The position numbers and the translations under genes were made by a program. This document shows positions 18,033 to 26,634 of a DNA stretch of 64,000 nt, piece after piece (the first letter of the stretch is position 1; every line of letters starts with the position of its first letter). The stretch spans positions 62,001 to 126,000 of the forward strand of contig NZ_CYSR01000021.1 in NCBI RefSeq assembly GCF_001458395.1, written 5' to 3'. This stretch comes from Leisingera aquaemixtae. GTDB lineage: Bacteria; Pseudomonadota; Alphaproteobacteria; Rhodobacterales; Rhodobacteraceae. The notes under the pieces are model-generated. The model was not told the DNA's origin. It saw only the letters and a program-made list of their open reading frames with translations, and ran no database searches.

Positions 18033-18965
18033 TCAGGGCAGCGGGATGAACTCCTGATCATCGCCCGGCGGCAGCTGAAAGCGCCCGTGCTGCCAGTCGC
18101 CGGCAGCCCAGGATTCCTTGGCCGCCTCGATCCGGTCGCGGGAGGAGGCGACGAAGTTCCACCAGATATAGCGCGGCCCGTTCAGCGTCTCGCCGCCCAG
18201 CGCCATCAGCCGGGCGCCTTCGGGGCCTGCGGTCACGGTGATTTCGTCACCCGGGCGGAACACCATCATGCGGCCGGCCTCGAAGGTTTCGCCGGCAATC
18301 TCGACTGCCCCCTGGGTCACATAGATGCCCCGGTCCTCATGATCCGTGGGCAAGGGCAGTTTGGACCCGGCCTGCAGCACCACATCGGCATAGAAGGTGT
18401 CGGAATAGAGCGTTGCCGGGGCTTTCTCTCCCCAGGCGGTGCCGAGGATCAGCCGGGCGGCCTTGCCCTCGCCCTCCAGCAGCGGCAGCGCCTCCTTGCC
18501 ATGGTGTTCAAAGGTTGCGGGCGCATCCTCGTGGCTTTCGGGCAGCGCGATCCAGGTCTGGATGCCGAACAGGCTGCTGGCGCCCTGGCGGGTCGCGGCG
18601 GAGGTGCGCTCGGAATGGGTGACGCCCTCGCCCGCCACCATCCAGTTCACCTCGCCCGGATAGATCATCTGGTGGGTGCCCAGGGAATCGCGGTGCTCGA
18701 ACTCGCCCTCGTAGAGATAGGTCACGGTGCCGAGGCCGATATGCGGATGCGGGCGGACGTCGATGCCCTGCCCCGTCAGGAACTCCGCCGGGCCTGCCTG
18801 GTCGAAGAAGATGAAGGGCCCGACCATCTGGCGGCGCGGCGCGGGCAGCGCGCGGCGGACCTCAAAGCCGCCGATGTCGCGGGCGCGCGGGATGATTACC
18901 GTTTCGATCGCGTCGAGACCGCCCGCATCGGGGCATTGCGGTTCAAGTGCCGGGTTCCAGCTCAT
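18033..18965 (-). CDS. Pirin-family cupin protein
   Basis: 310 residues with the bicupin layout of pirins. The metal ligands are complete in the N-terminal cupin: His73 and His75 (RPHPHIGLGTVTY) and His117 with Glu119 (GEGVTHSER). Bacterial pirins have been linked to quercetinase activity or to modulation of pyruvate metabolism, but the substrate of this one is unknown. It is a single gene, 84 bp before the stop of argO on the same strand. Confidence 0.92.
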   Translation of the reverse strand: MSWNPALEPQCPDAGGLDAIETVIIPRARDIGGFEVRRALPAPRRQMVGPFIFFDQAGPAEFLTGQGIDVRPHPHIGLGTVTYLYEGEFEHRDSLGTHQMIYPGEVNWMVAGEGVTHSERTSAATRQGASSLFGIQTWIALPESHEDAPATFEHHGKEALPLLEGEGKAARLILGTAWGEKAPATLYSDTFYADVVLQAGSKLPLPTDHEDRGIYVTQGAVEIAGETFEAGRMMVFRPGDEITVTAGPEGARLMALGGETLNGPRYIWWNFVASSRDRIEAAKESWAAGDWQHGRFQLPPGDDQEFIPLP

Positions 18966-19049
18966 CCTTCCCTCCTGTCGGTGGCTACAGGGAAAAGGTA
19001 GCGCAATTCCGCGCAGGCGTTAGGGGGAGCCGCGCACAGGCGCTGTTCG

Positions 19050-19652
19050 TCACATCAGGAGCAGCTTTACCGCGATGGCCCACATGGTAAGGCCAACGAT
19101 GGCATCCAGCACCTGCCAGGCGCGCGGGCGGGCAAACACCGGGGCCAGCAGGCTGGCGCCATAGCCGAGCGTGAAGAAGAAGGTGAAGCTGGCGATGGCC
19201 GCGCCGGCGGCAAAGACCAGCGGCTGCGGGTACTGAGCGGAGATTGAGCCGAGGAGCACCACCGTGTCGAGGTAGACATGCGGGTTCAGCCAGGTCAGCG
19301 CCAGAACGGTGGCCAGCACCGGCAGCAGCGCGGCGCCTGCGCCGTCCTGCGCCGCTTCCAGCTTTTCCCCGCCCTGCCAGGCGGCGCGCAGGGCGCGGGC
19401 GCCGTACCAGATCAGGAAGGCAGCCCCGCCCCAGCGCATCGCCTGTTCGAACCACGGCACCGCCAGCGCCAGAGAGCCAAAGCCGAAAACGCCCGCGGTG
19501 ATCAGCACCGCGTCGGAGCCGGCGCAGGTGAGACAGATCCAGAACACATGCTGACGCCGCAGCCCCTGGCGCAGGACAAAGGCGTTCTGAGCGCCAATCG
19601 CCATAATCAGGCTGAGCCCCAGGGCAAATCCGGCAATCAGGCTGGGGGGCAT
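19050..19652 (-). CDS. argO: LysE/ArgO-family basic amino acid exporter
   Basis: 200 residues with five to six membrane helices. The N-terminus LSLIMAIGAQNAFVLRQGLRRQHV is the ArgO/LysE signature, and LTWLNPHVYLDTVVLLGS contains the conserved NPHVYLDT motif. It exports arginine, and possibly lysine or toxic analogues such as canavanine, across the inner membrane. It is divergent from an ArgP-like activator, which in known systems drives its expression when arginine accumulates. Confidence 0.92.
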   Translation of the reverse strand: MPPSLIAGFALGLSLIMAIGAQNAFVLRQGLRRQHVFWICLTCAGSDAVLITAGVFGFGSLALAVPWFEQAMRWGGAAFLIWYGARALRAAWQGGEKLEAAQDGAGAALLPVLATVLALTWLNPHVYLDTVVLLGSISAQYPQPLVFAAGAAIASFTFFFTLGYGASLLAPVFARPRAWQVLDAIVGLTMWAIAVKLLLM

Positions 19653-19702
19653 GGGTGTCTCCTTTTGTGCGTCTGCGGTTTGACTACCGGCCGCCCAGCC
19701 AT

Positions 19703-19733
19703 TAATCCAGTTAAAGAGACTTAACTCAGATTA
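19703..19733. promoter_or_regulatory. Nested dyad between argO and argP, candidate ArgP site
   Basis: AGTTAA (19709-19714) and TTAACT (19721-19726) are perfect complements with a 6-bp spacer. They are flanked by TAATC (19703-19707) and GATTA (19729-19733), also complementary. The whole lies in the 90-bp divergent promoter and contains the last bases before the argP start, as expected for a LysR-type binding region. Confidence 0.55.
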
Positions 19734-19742
19734 GAGTTTCTA

Positions 19743-20627
19743 ATGCGTTTGGATCCCAGCCAGCTGGCAGCGCTGAGCGCAGTCTTGCGCCTTGGCTCGT
19801 TTGAGGCGGCGGCGCAGGCGCTGTCCGTGACGCCCTCGGCCGTATCTCAGCGGATCAAGGCGCTGGAGGACCGCATCGGTACTGCGCTTGTGCTGCGAGC
19901 ATCGCCCTGCACCGGCACTGCGGCGGGCCTCAGGATTGCCAAACATGCCGAAGATATCGGCCTTTTGGAGGCGCAGCTGGCGCGCGAGCTGGCGCTGGAG
20001 GGCGGTTCCGGCCCGGTGCGGCTGCGAATTGCGGTCAATGCCGACAGCCTGGCGAGCTGGTTCATCGGGGCGATGGCGGCGGTGGAGGGGGTGCTGTTTG
20101 ATCTGCTGGTGGATGATCAGGATCACAGCGCGGAGTGGCTGAAGCGGGGCGAGGTCTCCGCCGCGGTGACCGCCAGTTCCAAGCCGGTGACCGGGTTTGA
20201 GGCCACTCCGCTGGGCACGCTGGATTACGCGGCGACCGCCAGCCCGGAGTTCATGGCGCGCTGGTTTGCGCACGGGGTGACCCCGGAGGCGGCTGCAAAA
20301 GCGCCTTGTATGATCTTCAACGCCAAGGACAATCTGCAGCGGCTGTGGCTGGAGCGCAATGTGGCGCCCGGCCTGTCGCCGCCCGCCCATTTCCTGCCGT
20401 CGACCCAGGCGTTCATCGACGCTGCCGCGGCGGGCCTGGGCTGGGGCATGAATCCGCTGCCGATGGTGGCGGAGGATATCCGCAGCGGGCGGCTGGTGCC
20501 GCTGATTGCCGGCAGCACGCTGCCGGTGCCGCTGACCTGGCAGGTGGCACGGGTGATGGCGCCCGCCCTTGCCGAAGTCACCCGCGCCGTGCAGAAATCG
20601 GCAAGACAGTATCTGACGCAAGACTAG
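19743..20627 (+). CDS. argP: LysR-family regulator of the ArgP/LysG type
   Basis: 294 residues. The N-terminal winged helix-turn-helix (LAALSAVLRLGSFEAAAQALSVTPSAVSQRIKALE) is followed by RASPCTGTAAGLRI, a segment matching the ArgP group. The C-terminal LysR ligand domain is complete (LRIAVNADSLASWF, the typical ArgP start of that domain). Divergent placement next to argO makes an arginine/lysine-responsive activator of export the most likely role. Confidence 0.88.
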   Translation: MRLDPSQLAALSAVLRLGSFEAAAQALSVTPSAVSQRIKALEDRIGTALVLRASPCTGTAAGLRIAKHAEDIGLLEAQLARELALEGGSGPVRLRIAVNADSLASWFIGAMAAVEGVLFDLLVDDQDHSAEWLKRGEVSAAVTASSKPVTGFEATPLGTLDYAATASPEFMARWFAHGVTPEAAAKAPCMIFNAKDNLQRLWLERNVAPGLSPPAHFLPSTQAFIDAAAAGLGWGMNPLPMVAEDIRSGRLVPLIAGSTLPVPLTWQVARVMAPALAEVTRAVQKSARQYLTQD

Positions 20628-20651
20628 CCTGCCCCGCCGGAAAGGTCCGCG

Positions 20652-20732
20652 ATGTTTTCTGAAGGCAAACCCCTGCCTGCCCCGCAGCCCGCGCCCGCCT
20701 TGGCCAAGGCGGCGGCAGGGCTGAACGGATGA
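20652..20732 (+). CDS. Possible 26-aa leader peptide coupled to the next gene
   Basis: An ATG with GGAAAGG upstream opens a 26-codon frame (starts MFSEGKPLPAPQPAPALAKA) whose TGA overlaps the ATG of the next gene (ATGA, 20729-20732). The proline/alanine-rich peptide has no recognisable domain. It may be a real short protein, a translational-coupling leader, or chance. Confidence 0.3.
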   Translation: MFSEGKPLPAPQPAPALAKAAAGLNG

Positions 20733-21577
20733 GCGCCCTGCCCCCGCCTCTCCCGCGCAGCCTCGCGCTGCAGGTGGTGCTGCCGCGGGGCTGTCTGGTG
20801 CTGGGGTGGCTGGCGTTGAACCAATGGGTCCGGCTGCCGGTGCCGCTGGCCTTTGTGCTGATGGCGGCGGACGGGCTGTTTCTGCTGTGGCAGGCCCGGG
20901 CGTTTCAGCTGAGCGCCGATGCGCATGTGCGCAGCACCGGGGCGATGATGCCGGTCTGGGGCGGCTATCTGGTGCTGCTGTTTGCAGGCTTTGCGGCGCT
21001 GATCCTGTGGTGGGACACGCTGCTGATTGCCCGGGCGGTGGAGGAGCCTGCCTATGCCGAACAGCGGCGGCTGGAGCGCGAGGCCAAGTACAGCCTGAGG
21101 CTGTCCGGCGACGGGCTTGTGCTGATCTTCGACGGGGAAATCACCCACGGGCTGACCCGCCGGATGGAAGCCGTTCTGGCCGCCGCGCCGGAGGTGCGCC
21201 GGGTGCGGCTGGCGGGGCCCGGCGGGCTGATCTATGAGGCCCGCGGCGCGGCAAGGCTGATCCGGCGGCATCAATTGGATACCGAGGCCGCGGCGCTGTG
21301 CGCCTCAGCCTGCACGCTGATTTTTGCCGCCGGGCGCACGCGCCGCCTGGCCGCCGGCGGGCAGTTGGGGTTTCACGGTTATGCGCTGATGTTCGAAGGC
21401 GGGCTGCCGCAGGTGGATCTGCAGAAGGAACAGCAGAAGGACCTGGCCTTTTTTGAACAGCAGGGCATCCGCGCGGCGTTTGCCCGTCAGATCTTTGCCG
21501 TTGGCAACGGGGAGCTGTGGATCCCGTCACACCCGGATCTGCGGGCGGCCGGGGTGCTGACCGGGGAGGCGCATTGA
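20729..21577 (+). CDS. ClpP-like (COG3904-type) membrane protein
   Basis: 282 residues. Three hydrophobic segments (about 18-34, 38-55 and 76-100) anchor a soluble C-terminal domain with the ClpP/crotonase-like features of COG3904 proteins: the oxyanion-type GPGGLIYE at 163-170, a candidate nucleophile Ser193 in CASACTLIF, and a candidate base His216 in LGFHGYALM. This suggests a membrane-bound serine hydrolase or peptidase facing the periplasm; no substrate is known. A GC-rich dispersed repeat begins at its stop codon. Confidence 0.75.
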   Translation: MSALPPPLPRSLALQVVLPRGCLVLGWLALNQWVRLPVPLAFVLMAADGLFLLWQARAFQLSADAHVRSTGAMMPVWGGYLVLLFAGFAALILWWDTLLIARAVEEPAYAEQRRLEREAKYSLRLSGDGLVLIFDGEITHGLTRRMEAVLAAAPEVRRVRLAGPGGLIYEARGAARLIRRHQLDTEAAALCASACTLIFAAGRTRRLAAGGQLGFHGYALMFEGGLPQVDLQKEQQKDLAFFEQQGIRAAFARQIFAVGNGELWIPSHPDLRAAGVLTGEAH

Positions 21578-21638
21578 GGGGGCGCTGCCCCCTCGGCCCC
21601 TTGGGCCTCACCCCTGGGATATTTGCAGCCAGAAGAAG
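21576..21638 (+). repeat. Dispersed repeat, family 1, copy 1
   Basis: The order is a GAGGGGGC/GCCCCCTC hairpin, CGGCCCCTTGGGCC, then a terminal GGGATATTTGCAGCCAGAAG. The same order of elements recurs at 39922-39995 and, inverted, at 40009-40055. It begins at the stop codon of the ClpP-like gene. Confidence 0.7.
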
Positions 21639-21661
21639 CGGTCTTGCGTGTTTGAGCTACG

Positions 21662-21689
21662 AAAAAGGCCCGCCGGGATGGCGGGCCTT
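21662..21689 (-). terminator. Terminator of the yebC gene
   Basis: On the minus strand, a perfect ten-pair stem (21680-21689 with 21665-21674, loop of 5) continues into TTTTTC. It starts 24 bp after the yebC stop codon. Confidence 0.8.
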
Positions 21690-21712
21690 GATGGATCGTG
21701 CCGGGCGGCGGC

Positions 21713-22453
21713 TTAAAGCTGCGCCATGACCTCGTCGGAGGCCTCGAAGTTGGTGGTGACGCGCTGCACGTCGTCGTCGTCTTCCAGCGCATCGACCAGC
21801 TTCATCAGCTTCTGCATGCCGTCCAGGTCCAGTTCGGTGGTGGTGGTCGGTTTCCAGACCAGCTTGGTCGACTCGGATTCGCCCAGCTCCGCTTCCAGCG
21901 CGTTGGACACGTCATTCAGGTCGGAGTCGGCACAATAGATGATGTGGCCGTCCTCGGAGCTTTCGACATCCTCGGCGCCGGCTTCGATCGCCGCCATCAT
22001 CACGGTGTCCGCATCGCCGGCGGAGGCCGGGTAGGTCACCTCGCCCTTGCGGTCGAACATGAAGCCGACCGAACCGGTTTCGCCCAGGTTGCCGCCGTTC
22101 TTGCCGAAGATCGAGCGCACGTTGGAGGCGGTGCGGTTCTTGTTGTCGGTCATCGCCTCGACGATCACCGCGACGCCGGCCGGGCCGTAGCCCTCATAGC
22201 GGATTTCATCATAGTTCTCGGCGTCGCCGCCGATGGCCTTCTTGATGGCGCGTTCGATCACGTCCTTGGGGACGGATTGGCTCTTGGCTTCCTTGACGGC
22301 CAGGCGCAGGCGCGGGTTCTTGTCGGGATCGGGGTCGCCCATCTTGGCGGCCACGGTGATCTCCTTGGCCAGCTTGGAAAACAGTTTTGACCGCGCCGCG
22401 TCCTGACGGCCCTTGCGGTGCTGAATGTTAGCCCATTTTGAATGGCCTGCCAT
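21713..22453 (-). CDS. yebC: YebC/PmpR-family protein
   Basis: 246 residues from the ATG at 22453, the family start [19 protein letters not shown]; the frame is open further upstream without a credible start. It is full-length with the three-domain YebC layout (helical N-terminus, then two alpha/beta domains with GPGGVA-like [14 protein letters not shown]). Family members act as transcriptional regulators or, as shown for some, as ribosome-associated factors easing polyproline synthesis. It is monocistronic; the divergent SLC13 gene starts 124 bp away. Confidence 0.95.
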   Translation of the reverse strand: MAGHSKWANIQHRKGRQDAARSKLFSKLAKEITVAAKMGDPDPDKNPRLRLAVKEAKSQSVPKDVIERAIKKAIGGDAENYDEIRYEGYGPAGVAVIVEAMTDNKNRTASNVRSIFGKNGGNLGETGSVGFMFDRKGEVTYPASAGDADTVMMAAIEAGAEDVESSEDGHIIYCADSDLNDVSNALEAELGESESTKLVWKPTTTTELDLDGMQKLMKLVDALEDDDDVQRVTTNFEASDEVMAQL

Positions 22454-22576
22454 GGTGCATCCTTGCTGCTTAATATCCGAATTGGCGCTCATATAGCCCG
22501 TGCCGGCACCTGCTTTCAAGCGCCCCTGCCCCGGCTTCGCTCTTGTTCCCTTGTTTTGGATGGCTAAGGTGGCGGT

Positions 22577-24352
22577 ATGACATTCGATCAAGCCGTTTTA
22601 TTTGCCCTTTTTGCCGCCGTTTTCGGCCTGCTTCTGTGGGGGCGCTGGCGCTACGACCTGGTGGCCTTTGCGGCGCTGCTTGCGGGCGTGGTGCTGGGGG
22701 TGGTGCCCGCGGGCGAAGCGTTTTCCGGCTTCGGGCATCCGGCAACGCTGGTGGTGGCGCTGGTGCTGATCGTCTCTGCCGGGCTGGTGCGCTCCGGCGC
22801 GGTGTTCCTGATCACCCGGACGCTGGTGGAGTCCGGGCGCGGCCTGGGCGCCCATATTGCGCTGATGGGCGGCGTGGGCGCGGTGCTGTCGGCCTTTATG
22901 AACAATGTGGCGGCGCTGGCGCTGTTGATGCCGGTGGACATCCAGACTGCCCGCAAGGCAGGCCGCGCGCCGGGGCTGAGCCTGATGCCCCTGTCCTTTG
23001 CCACCATCCTGGGCGGCATGGCGACGCTGATCGGCACGCCGCCCAACATCATCATTGCAGCGATCCGCGAGGAGACGCTGGGCGAGCCTTTCCGGATGTT
23101 CGATTTTGCCCCGGTGGGCGGTGCCGCGGCGCTGGCAGGGCTGGCGTTTGTGGCGCTGATCGGCTGGCGGCTGATCCCGGCGCGGGAAAACGCCGCCGGC
23201 GCCTCGGAGGCGCAGCTGGCGCCCTATATCGCGGAGCTGACGGTGGGCGAAGAGTCCGGTCTCATCGGCAAGCGCCTGGGAGAGCTGGATGAGGAGGCTG
23301 AGAAGGCGGATGTCGCCATTCTCGGGCTGATCCGCGATGGCAAGCGGCGCTACGGGCGTTCTGTCGCGGCCATTCTGCGGGAGGGCGACGCGCTGGTGAT
23401 CGAGGCCGAGCCGGAAGCGCTGGACGAGTTCCGCAGCGCGCTGAAGCTGGATTTTGCCGATGCCGCCCGGCAGGAAAAGCTGACCGCAGCGGGCGAAGGG
23501 CTGGAGCTGCTGGAGCTGGTGGTGCCCGAGACCGCACGCATCCGCGGCCGCAGCGCACAGGCCATCGGCCTGTCCTGGCGGCAAAGCGCGGTGCTGCTGG
23601 GCATTTCCCGGCAAGGCCGCCGTATCACCCACCATATCCGTCAGACCAAGATCGAGGCGGGGGATATCCTGCTGCTGCTGTGCCCGCGCGGGCGCAGCGC
23701 CGATGTCGCCGACTGGCTGGGCTGCCTGCCGCTGGCCGCCCGCGGCCTGGCGGTGACGTCCAATGACAAGACCTGGGCCGCCATCGGGCTGTTTGCCGCC
23801 GCAGTGCTGGCGGCCTCTGTGGGGCTGCTTTATCTGCCGGTCGCTCTGGGGCTGGTTGCGGTGGGCTACGTGCTGCTGAAGATCCTGCCGGTGGCGGAGA
23901 TTTATGACCATGTGGAGTGGCCGGTGGTGGTGCTCCTCGGCTCGATGATCCCGCTGGGGGCGGCGCTGGATTCCTCGGGCGGCACCGCGCTGATTGCCGG
24001 AGCGCTGACCACGCTGACAGAAGGCCTGCCGGCCTGGGCGGTGCTGACGGTGCTGATGGTGGTCACGATGACGCTGTCGGATGTGCTGAACAACACCGCC
24101 ACGGCAATTGTCGCGGCCCCTGTGGGCATCCAGATGGCGGACACCTTGGGGGTCTCGCCCGATCCGTTCCTGATGGCGGTTGCGGTGGCGGCCTCCGCGG
24201 CCTTCCTGACGCCTATCGGGCACAAGAACAACACGCTGGTGCTGGGGCCAGGCGGCTACCGCTTTGGCGATTACTGGCGCATGGGCCTGCCGCTTGAGGT
24301 GCTGGTCATCGCCGTGTCGATCCCGGCCATTCTGGTGTTCTGGCCGTTGTGA
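22577..24352 (+). CDS. SLC13/ArsB-like carrier with two TrkA-C domains
   Basis: 591 residues. N-terminal helices carry [15 protein letters not shown] and [20 protein letters not shown], the conserved anion-binding loops of the divalent-anion:sodium symporter superfamily. Two TrkA-C (RCK-C) domains occupy about residues 215-385 ([33 protein letters not shown]). A second membrane half follows, ending [22 protein letters not shown]. The likely substrate is a dicarboxylate, sulfate or similar anion. It faces a second carrier of the same architecture (24643-26421). Confidence 0.88.
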   Translation: MTFDQAVLFALFAAVFGLLLWGRWRYDLVAFAALLAGVVLGVVPAGEAFSGFGHPATLVVALVLIVSAGLVRSGAVFLITRTLVESGRGLGAHIALMGGVGAVLSAFMNNVAALALLMPVDIQTARKAGRAPGLSLMPLSFATILGGMATLIGTPPNIIIAAIREETLGEPFRMFDFAPVGGAAALAGLAFVALIGWRLIPARENAAGASEAQLAPYIAELTVGEESGLIGKRLGELDEEAEKADVAILGLIRDGKRRYGRSVAAILREGDALVIEAEPEALDEFRSALKLDFADAARQEKLTAAGEGLELLELVVPETARIRGRSAQAIGLSWRQSAVLLGISRQGRRITHHIRQTKIEAGDILLLLCPRGRSADVADWLGCLPLAARGLAVTSNDKTWAAIGLFAAAVLAASVGLLYLPVALGLVAVGYVLLKILPVAEIYDHVEWPVVVLLGSMIPLGAALDSSGGTALIAGALTTLTEGLPAWAVLTVLMVVTMTLSDVLNNTATAIVAAPVGIQMADTLGVSPDPFLMAVAVAASAAFLTPIGHKNNTLVLGPGGYRFGDYWRMGLPLEVLVIAVSIPAILVFWPL

Positions 24353-24359
24353 CGGGGCG

Positions 24360-24417
24360 GCGCAAAACTTTTACACAAAAGTTCTGCTATAAAATTCTTC
24401 ACAAGAATTTTGCCGCC
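24360..24417 (+). repeat. Dispersed tandem-hairpin repeat, family 2, copy 1
   Basis: It begins GCGCAAAACTTTT, contains hairpin one (AACTTTT-acac-AAAAGTT, 24366-24383) and hairpin two (nine-pair AAAATTCTT/AAGAATTTT around CAC, 24391-24411), and ends GCCGCC. The same order occurs at 27497-27552. It lies 8 bp after the carrier stop and overlaps the end of a 43-codon minus-strand frame, so it may also end transcription from either side. Confidence 0.7.
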
Positions 24418-24530
24418 TGCACCGCAGCCACCACCGCCTGTCCCGCATCGGCCGCCCAAGCCTGCGACACCAGCGCGATGACCGTCGAACCAGCCAGCAC
24501 AACAAACAAGAAAATTCTCCGCGTCTCCAT
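24399..24530 (-). CDS. Possible 43-aa secreted or membrane peptide
   Basis: The ATG at 24530 has AGGGGG five bases upstream. The product (starts METRRIFLFVVLAGSTVIAL) looks like a Sec signal peptide with a cleavage region around SQAWAADA, leaving a very short mature part. The last codons fall inside the family 2 repeat, so the natural gene may once have been longer. Coding is uncertain. Confidence 0.4.
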   Translation of the reverse strand: METRRIFLFVVLAGSTVIALVSQAWAADAGQAVVAAVQAAKFL

Positions 24531-24642
24531 GATACCCCCTATGAACACTCACCCTGTTCTATATGGGGCCCGCACTGCTAATTTCCCGTAAAGACTTGCC
24601 CGCCCGGCGGCTGTCCGCCGCGTCCGGCTCACTCTCCGGTGG

Positions 24643-26421
24643 TCAGAGCGGCCAGATGAACGGGATGATCAGCGACGCCAGCATACCGACGGTCAGGTTC
24701 AGCGGGATGCCGACACGCAGGAAATCGGTGAACTTATAGCCGCCTGGGCCGTAAACCAGCGTGTTGGTCTGATAGCCGATCGGGGTGGCAAAGGAGGCCG
24801 AGGCCGCCACCATCACCGCCACCACCAGCGGCCGCGGGTCGACCCCCATCGCCTGGGCGAGGCCGATGGCAATCGGGGTCACCACCACCGCCACCGCATT
24901 GTTGGACACCAGCTCAGTCAAGACCGACGTCAGCAGGTAGACCGCCCAGACCAGCAGGAAAGGCGGCAGCATCGACAGGGCCGGCGCGATGGCGTTGACG
25001 ATCAGGGCAACCGCTCCGGAGCTTTCCAGCGCCGCGCCAATCGCCAGCATCGAGAAGACCAGCGCCAAGAGCCGCCCGTCGACAAAGGAAAACGCCTCAT
25101 CCGCGTCGATGCAGCGGGTGATAAAGACCAGCGACACCATCAGCACCGACAGCATCAGGATCGGCGCCACGCCAAAGGCGGCCAGCACCACGATGCCCAA
25201 AAGCGCGGCAACCGCAATCGGCGCGTGACTGCGGCGGTAGGCGCGCTGGGTCGGCTGCGAGACATCCGCCAGGTCCATGTCGGCGGCCAGACGCTGGATG
25301 TCGGCGGGGGCGCCCTCCAGCAGCAGCGTGTCGCCGATCCGCACCACCAGATCGTCGAGCTGCACGCCGATGTTCTGGTTCCGCCGGTGCACCGCCAGCG
25401 TGTAGACGCCGTAGCGGCGGCGCAGGCGCAGGGCGCCGAGCGAGCGGCCCACCATGCGGCAGCCCGGGGTGATCAGCACTTCGACAGTCTGGGTTTCCAC
25501 CGCGGAGACCTGGTCGACCCGCTTCAGCTCCTTGTTGGTTTGCAGGCTCAGAAGCTCGGTCATCCGCGTGCGCAGGACAACCCGGTCGCCGACTTGCAGC
25601 TCAACGCCTTCGAGGTTGCGGCGCAGGGACTCGTCGCCGCGGATCACGTCGATCAGCCGAACGCCCGGGCGCTTGAACAGCTGCACGCCGGTGACTTCGC
25701 GGCCGATCAGGTTGCTTTCCGGCGGGATCACCGCCTCAGTAAAGAACTTCATCCTCGACTTGTCGCTCAGCATGGCCGCCATGCTGTCGCGTTCCGGCAG
25801 CAGCCGCGGCGCGATGAAGCGCAGGTAAACCATGCCGTAGGCGATCAGGATCAGGCCCAGCGGGGTGACTTCGAAAATGGTGAAGGGGGCCAGCCCCTGC
25901 GCCCGCGCGACACCATCCACCAGCAGGTTGGTCGAGGTGCCGATCAGCGTCAGCGTGCCGCCCAGGATTGCCGCATAGCTGAGCGGAATCAGCATCTTGG
26001 AGGCCGAAACGTTCAAGATCCGGGAGATCTGGATGAACACCGGAATCATCACCACCACCACCGGCGTGTTGGAGACCACAGCCGAGGCGGACACCACAAA
26101 CGCCATCAGCAGCGCCACGGCGAGCCTTGGATTGACCTCTGCCTGTTTCTTGGCGATCTGAGTGAAGGCATCCAGCGCGCCAGTGCGCACCAGCGCGCCC
26201 ATGATGATGAACATCGCGGCGATGGTCCAGGGCGCCGGGTTGGCCAGCACCGGCAGCGCCTCGCCGTAAGGCAGGACGCCGGTGGCCAGCATGGCAGCCA
26301 CGCCGGTCAGCGCCACCACCTCGGTCGGGTAGGTCTCCCGCAGGAACGCCACAAACATGGCCAGGACAATCGCAAGCGCCAGGAAGGGGCTGCCGGTGTC
26401 ACCAAATTGGAAAAACTGCAT
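24643..26421 (-). CDS. SLC13-family carrier with two TrkA-C domains
   Basis: 592 residues, the same architecture as the convergent gene at 22577: membrane half one with SNTPVVVVMIPVF and ILGGTLTLIGTSTNLLVDG, two TrkA-C domains at about 215-375, and membrane half two with ELVSNNAVAVVVTPIAIGL and TPIGYQTNTLVYGPGGYKF. Its N-terminus (ETYPTEVVALTGVAAMLATGVL) is that of the group annotated as sulfate/anion permeases. The two proteins are clearly paralogous but differ at many positions, so different substrates are likely. It is a single gene. Confidence 0.9.
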   Translation of the reverse strand: MQFFQFGDTGSPFLALAIVLAMFVAFLRETYPTEVVALTGVAAMLATGVLPYGEALPVLANPAPWTIAAMFIIMGALVRTGALDAFTQIAKKQAEVNPRLAVALLMAFVVSASAVVSNTPVVVVMIPVFIQISRILNVSASKMLIPLSYAAILGGTLTLIGTSTNLLVDGVARAQGLAPFTIFEVTPLGLILIAYGMVYLRFIAPRLLPERDSMAAMLSDKSRMKFFTEAVIPPESNLIGREVTGVQLFKRPGVRLIDVIRGDESLRRNLEGVELQVGDRVVLRTRMTELLSLQTNKELKRVDQVSAVETQTVEVLITPGCRMVGRSLGALRLRRRYGVYTLAVHRRNQNIGVQLDDLVVRIGDTLLLEGAPADIQRLAADMDLADVSQPTQRAYRRSHAPIAVAALLGIVVLAAFGVAPILMLSVLMVSLVFITRCIDADEAFSFVDGRLLALVFSMLAIGAALESSGAVALIVNAIAPALSMLPPFLLVWAVYLLTSVLTELVSNNAVAVVVTPIAIGLAQAMGVDPRPLVVAVMVAASASFATPIGYQTNTLVYGPGGYKFTDFLRVGIPLNLTVGMLASLIIPFIWPL

Positions 26422-26634
26422 GTGCCGTGACTATGCCCATATTGTTTAAGGCGGGTTTAGCGCGCGGGACAGCGCTCTGCCATCGCGCAGTTTCCCTGAA
26501 ACCCTTTGGCGGAGCAAGAAATTCCGCACCTGCTCAGGCGCGCCCGGTGCCATTCGGGAGAATCCGCAGCAATTCCCGGCAATTCCGGCCGGGCTTCCTG
26601 CCTTAGCCTGCCGGCGGCAGCCAGCGGCTGCCGC

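Noticed and set aside
22437-22447. TTTGAATGGCC resembling half of the BetI-like site
   Set aside because: It lies in the coding start of yebC (encoding HSKW), so it is a chance match and a warning about the weight of the 62910 site.
22598-24223. 541-codon minus-strand frame opposite the SLC13 carrier
   Set aside because: His/Gln/Arg-rich shadow of a clear transporter gene.
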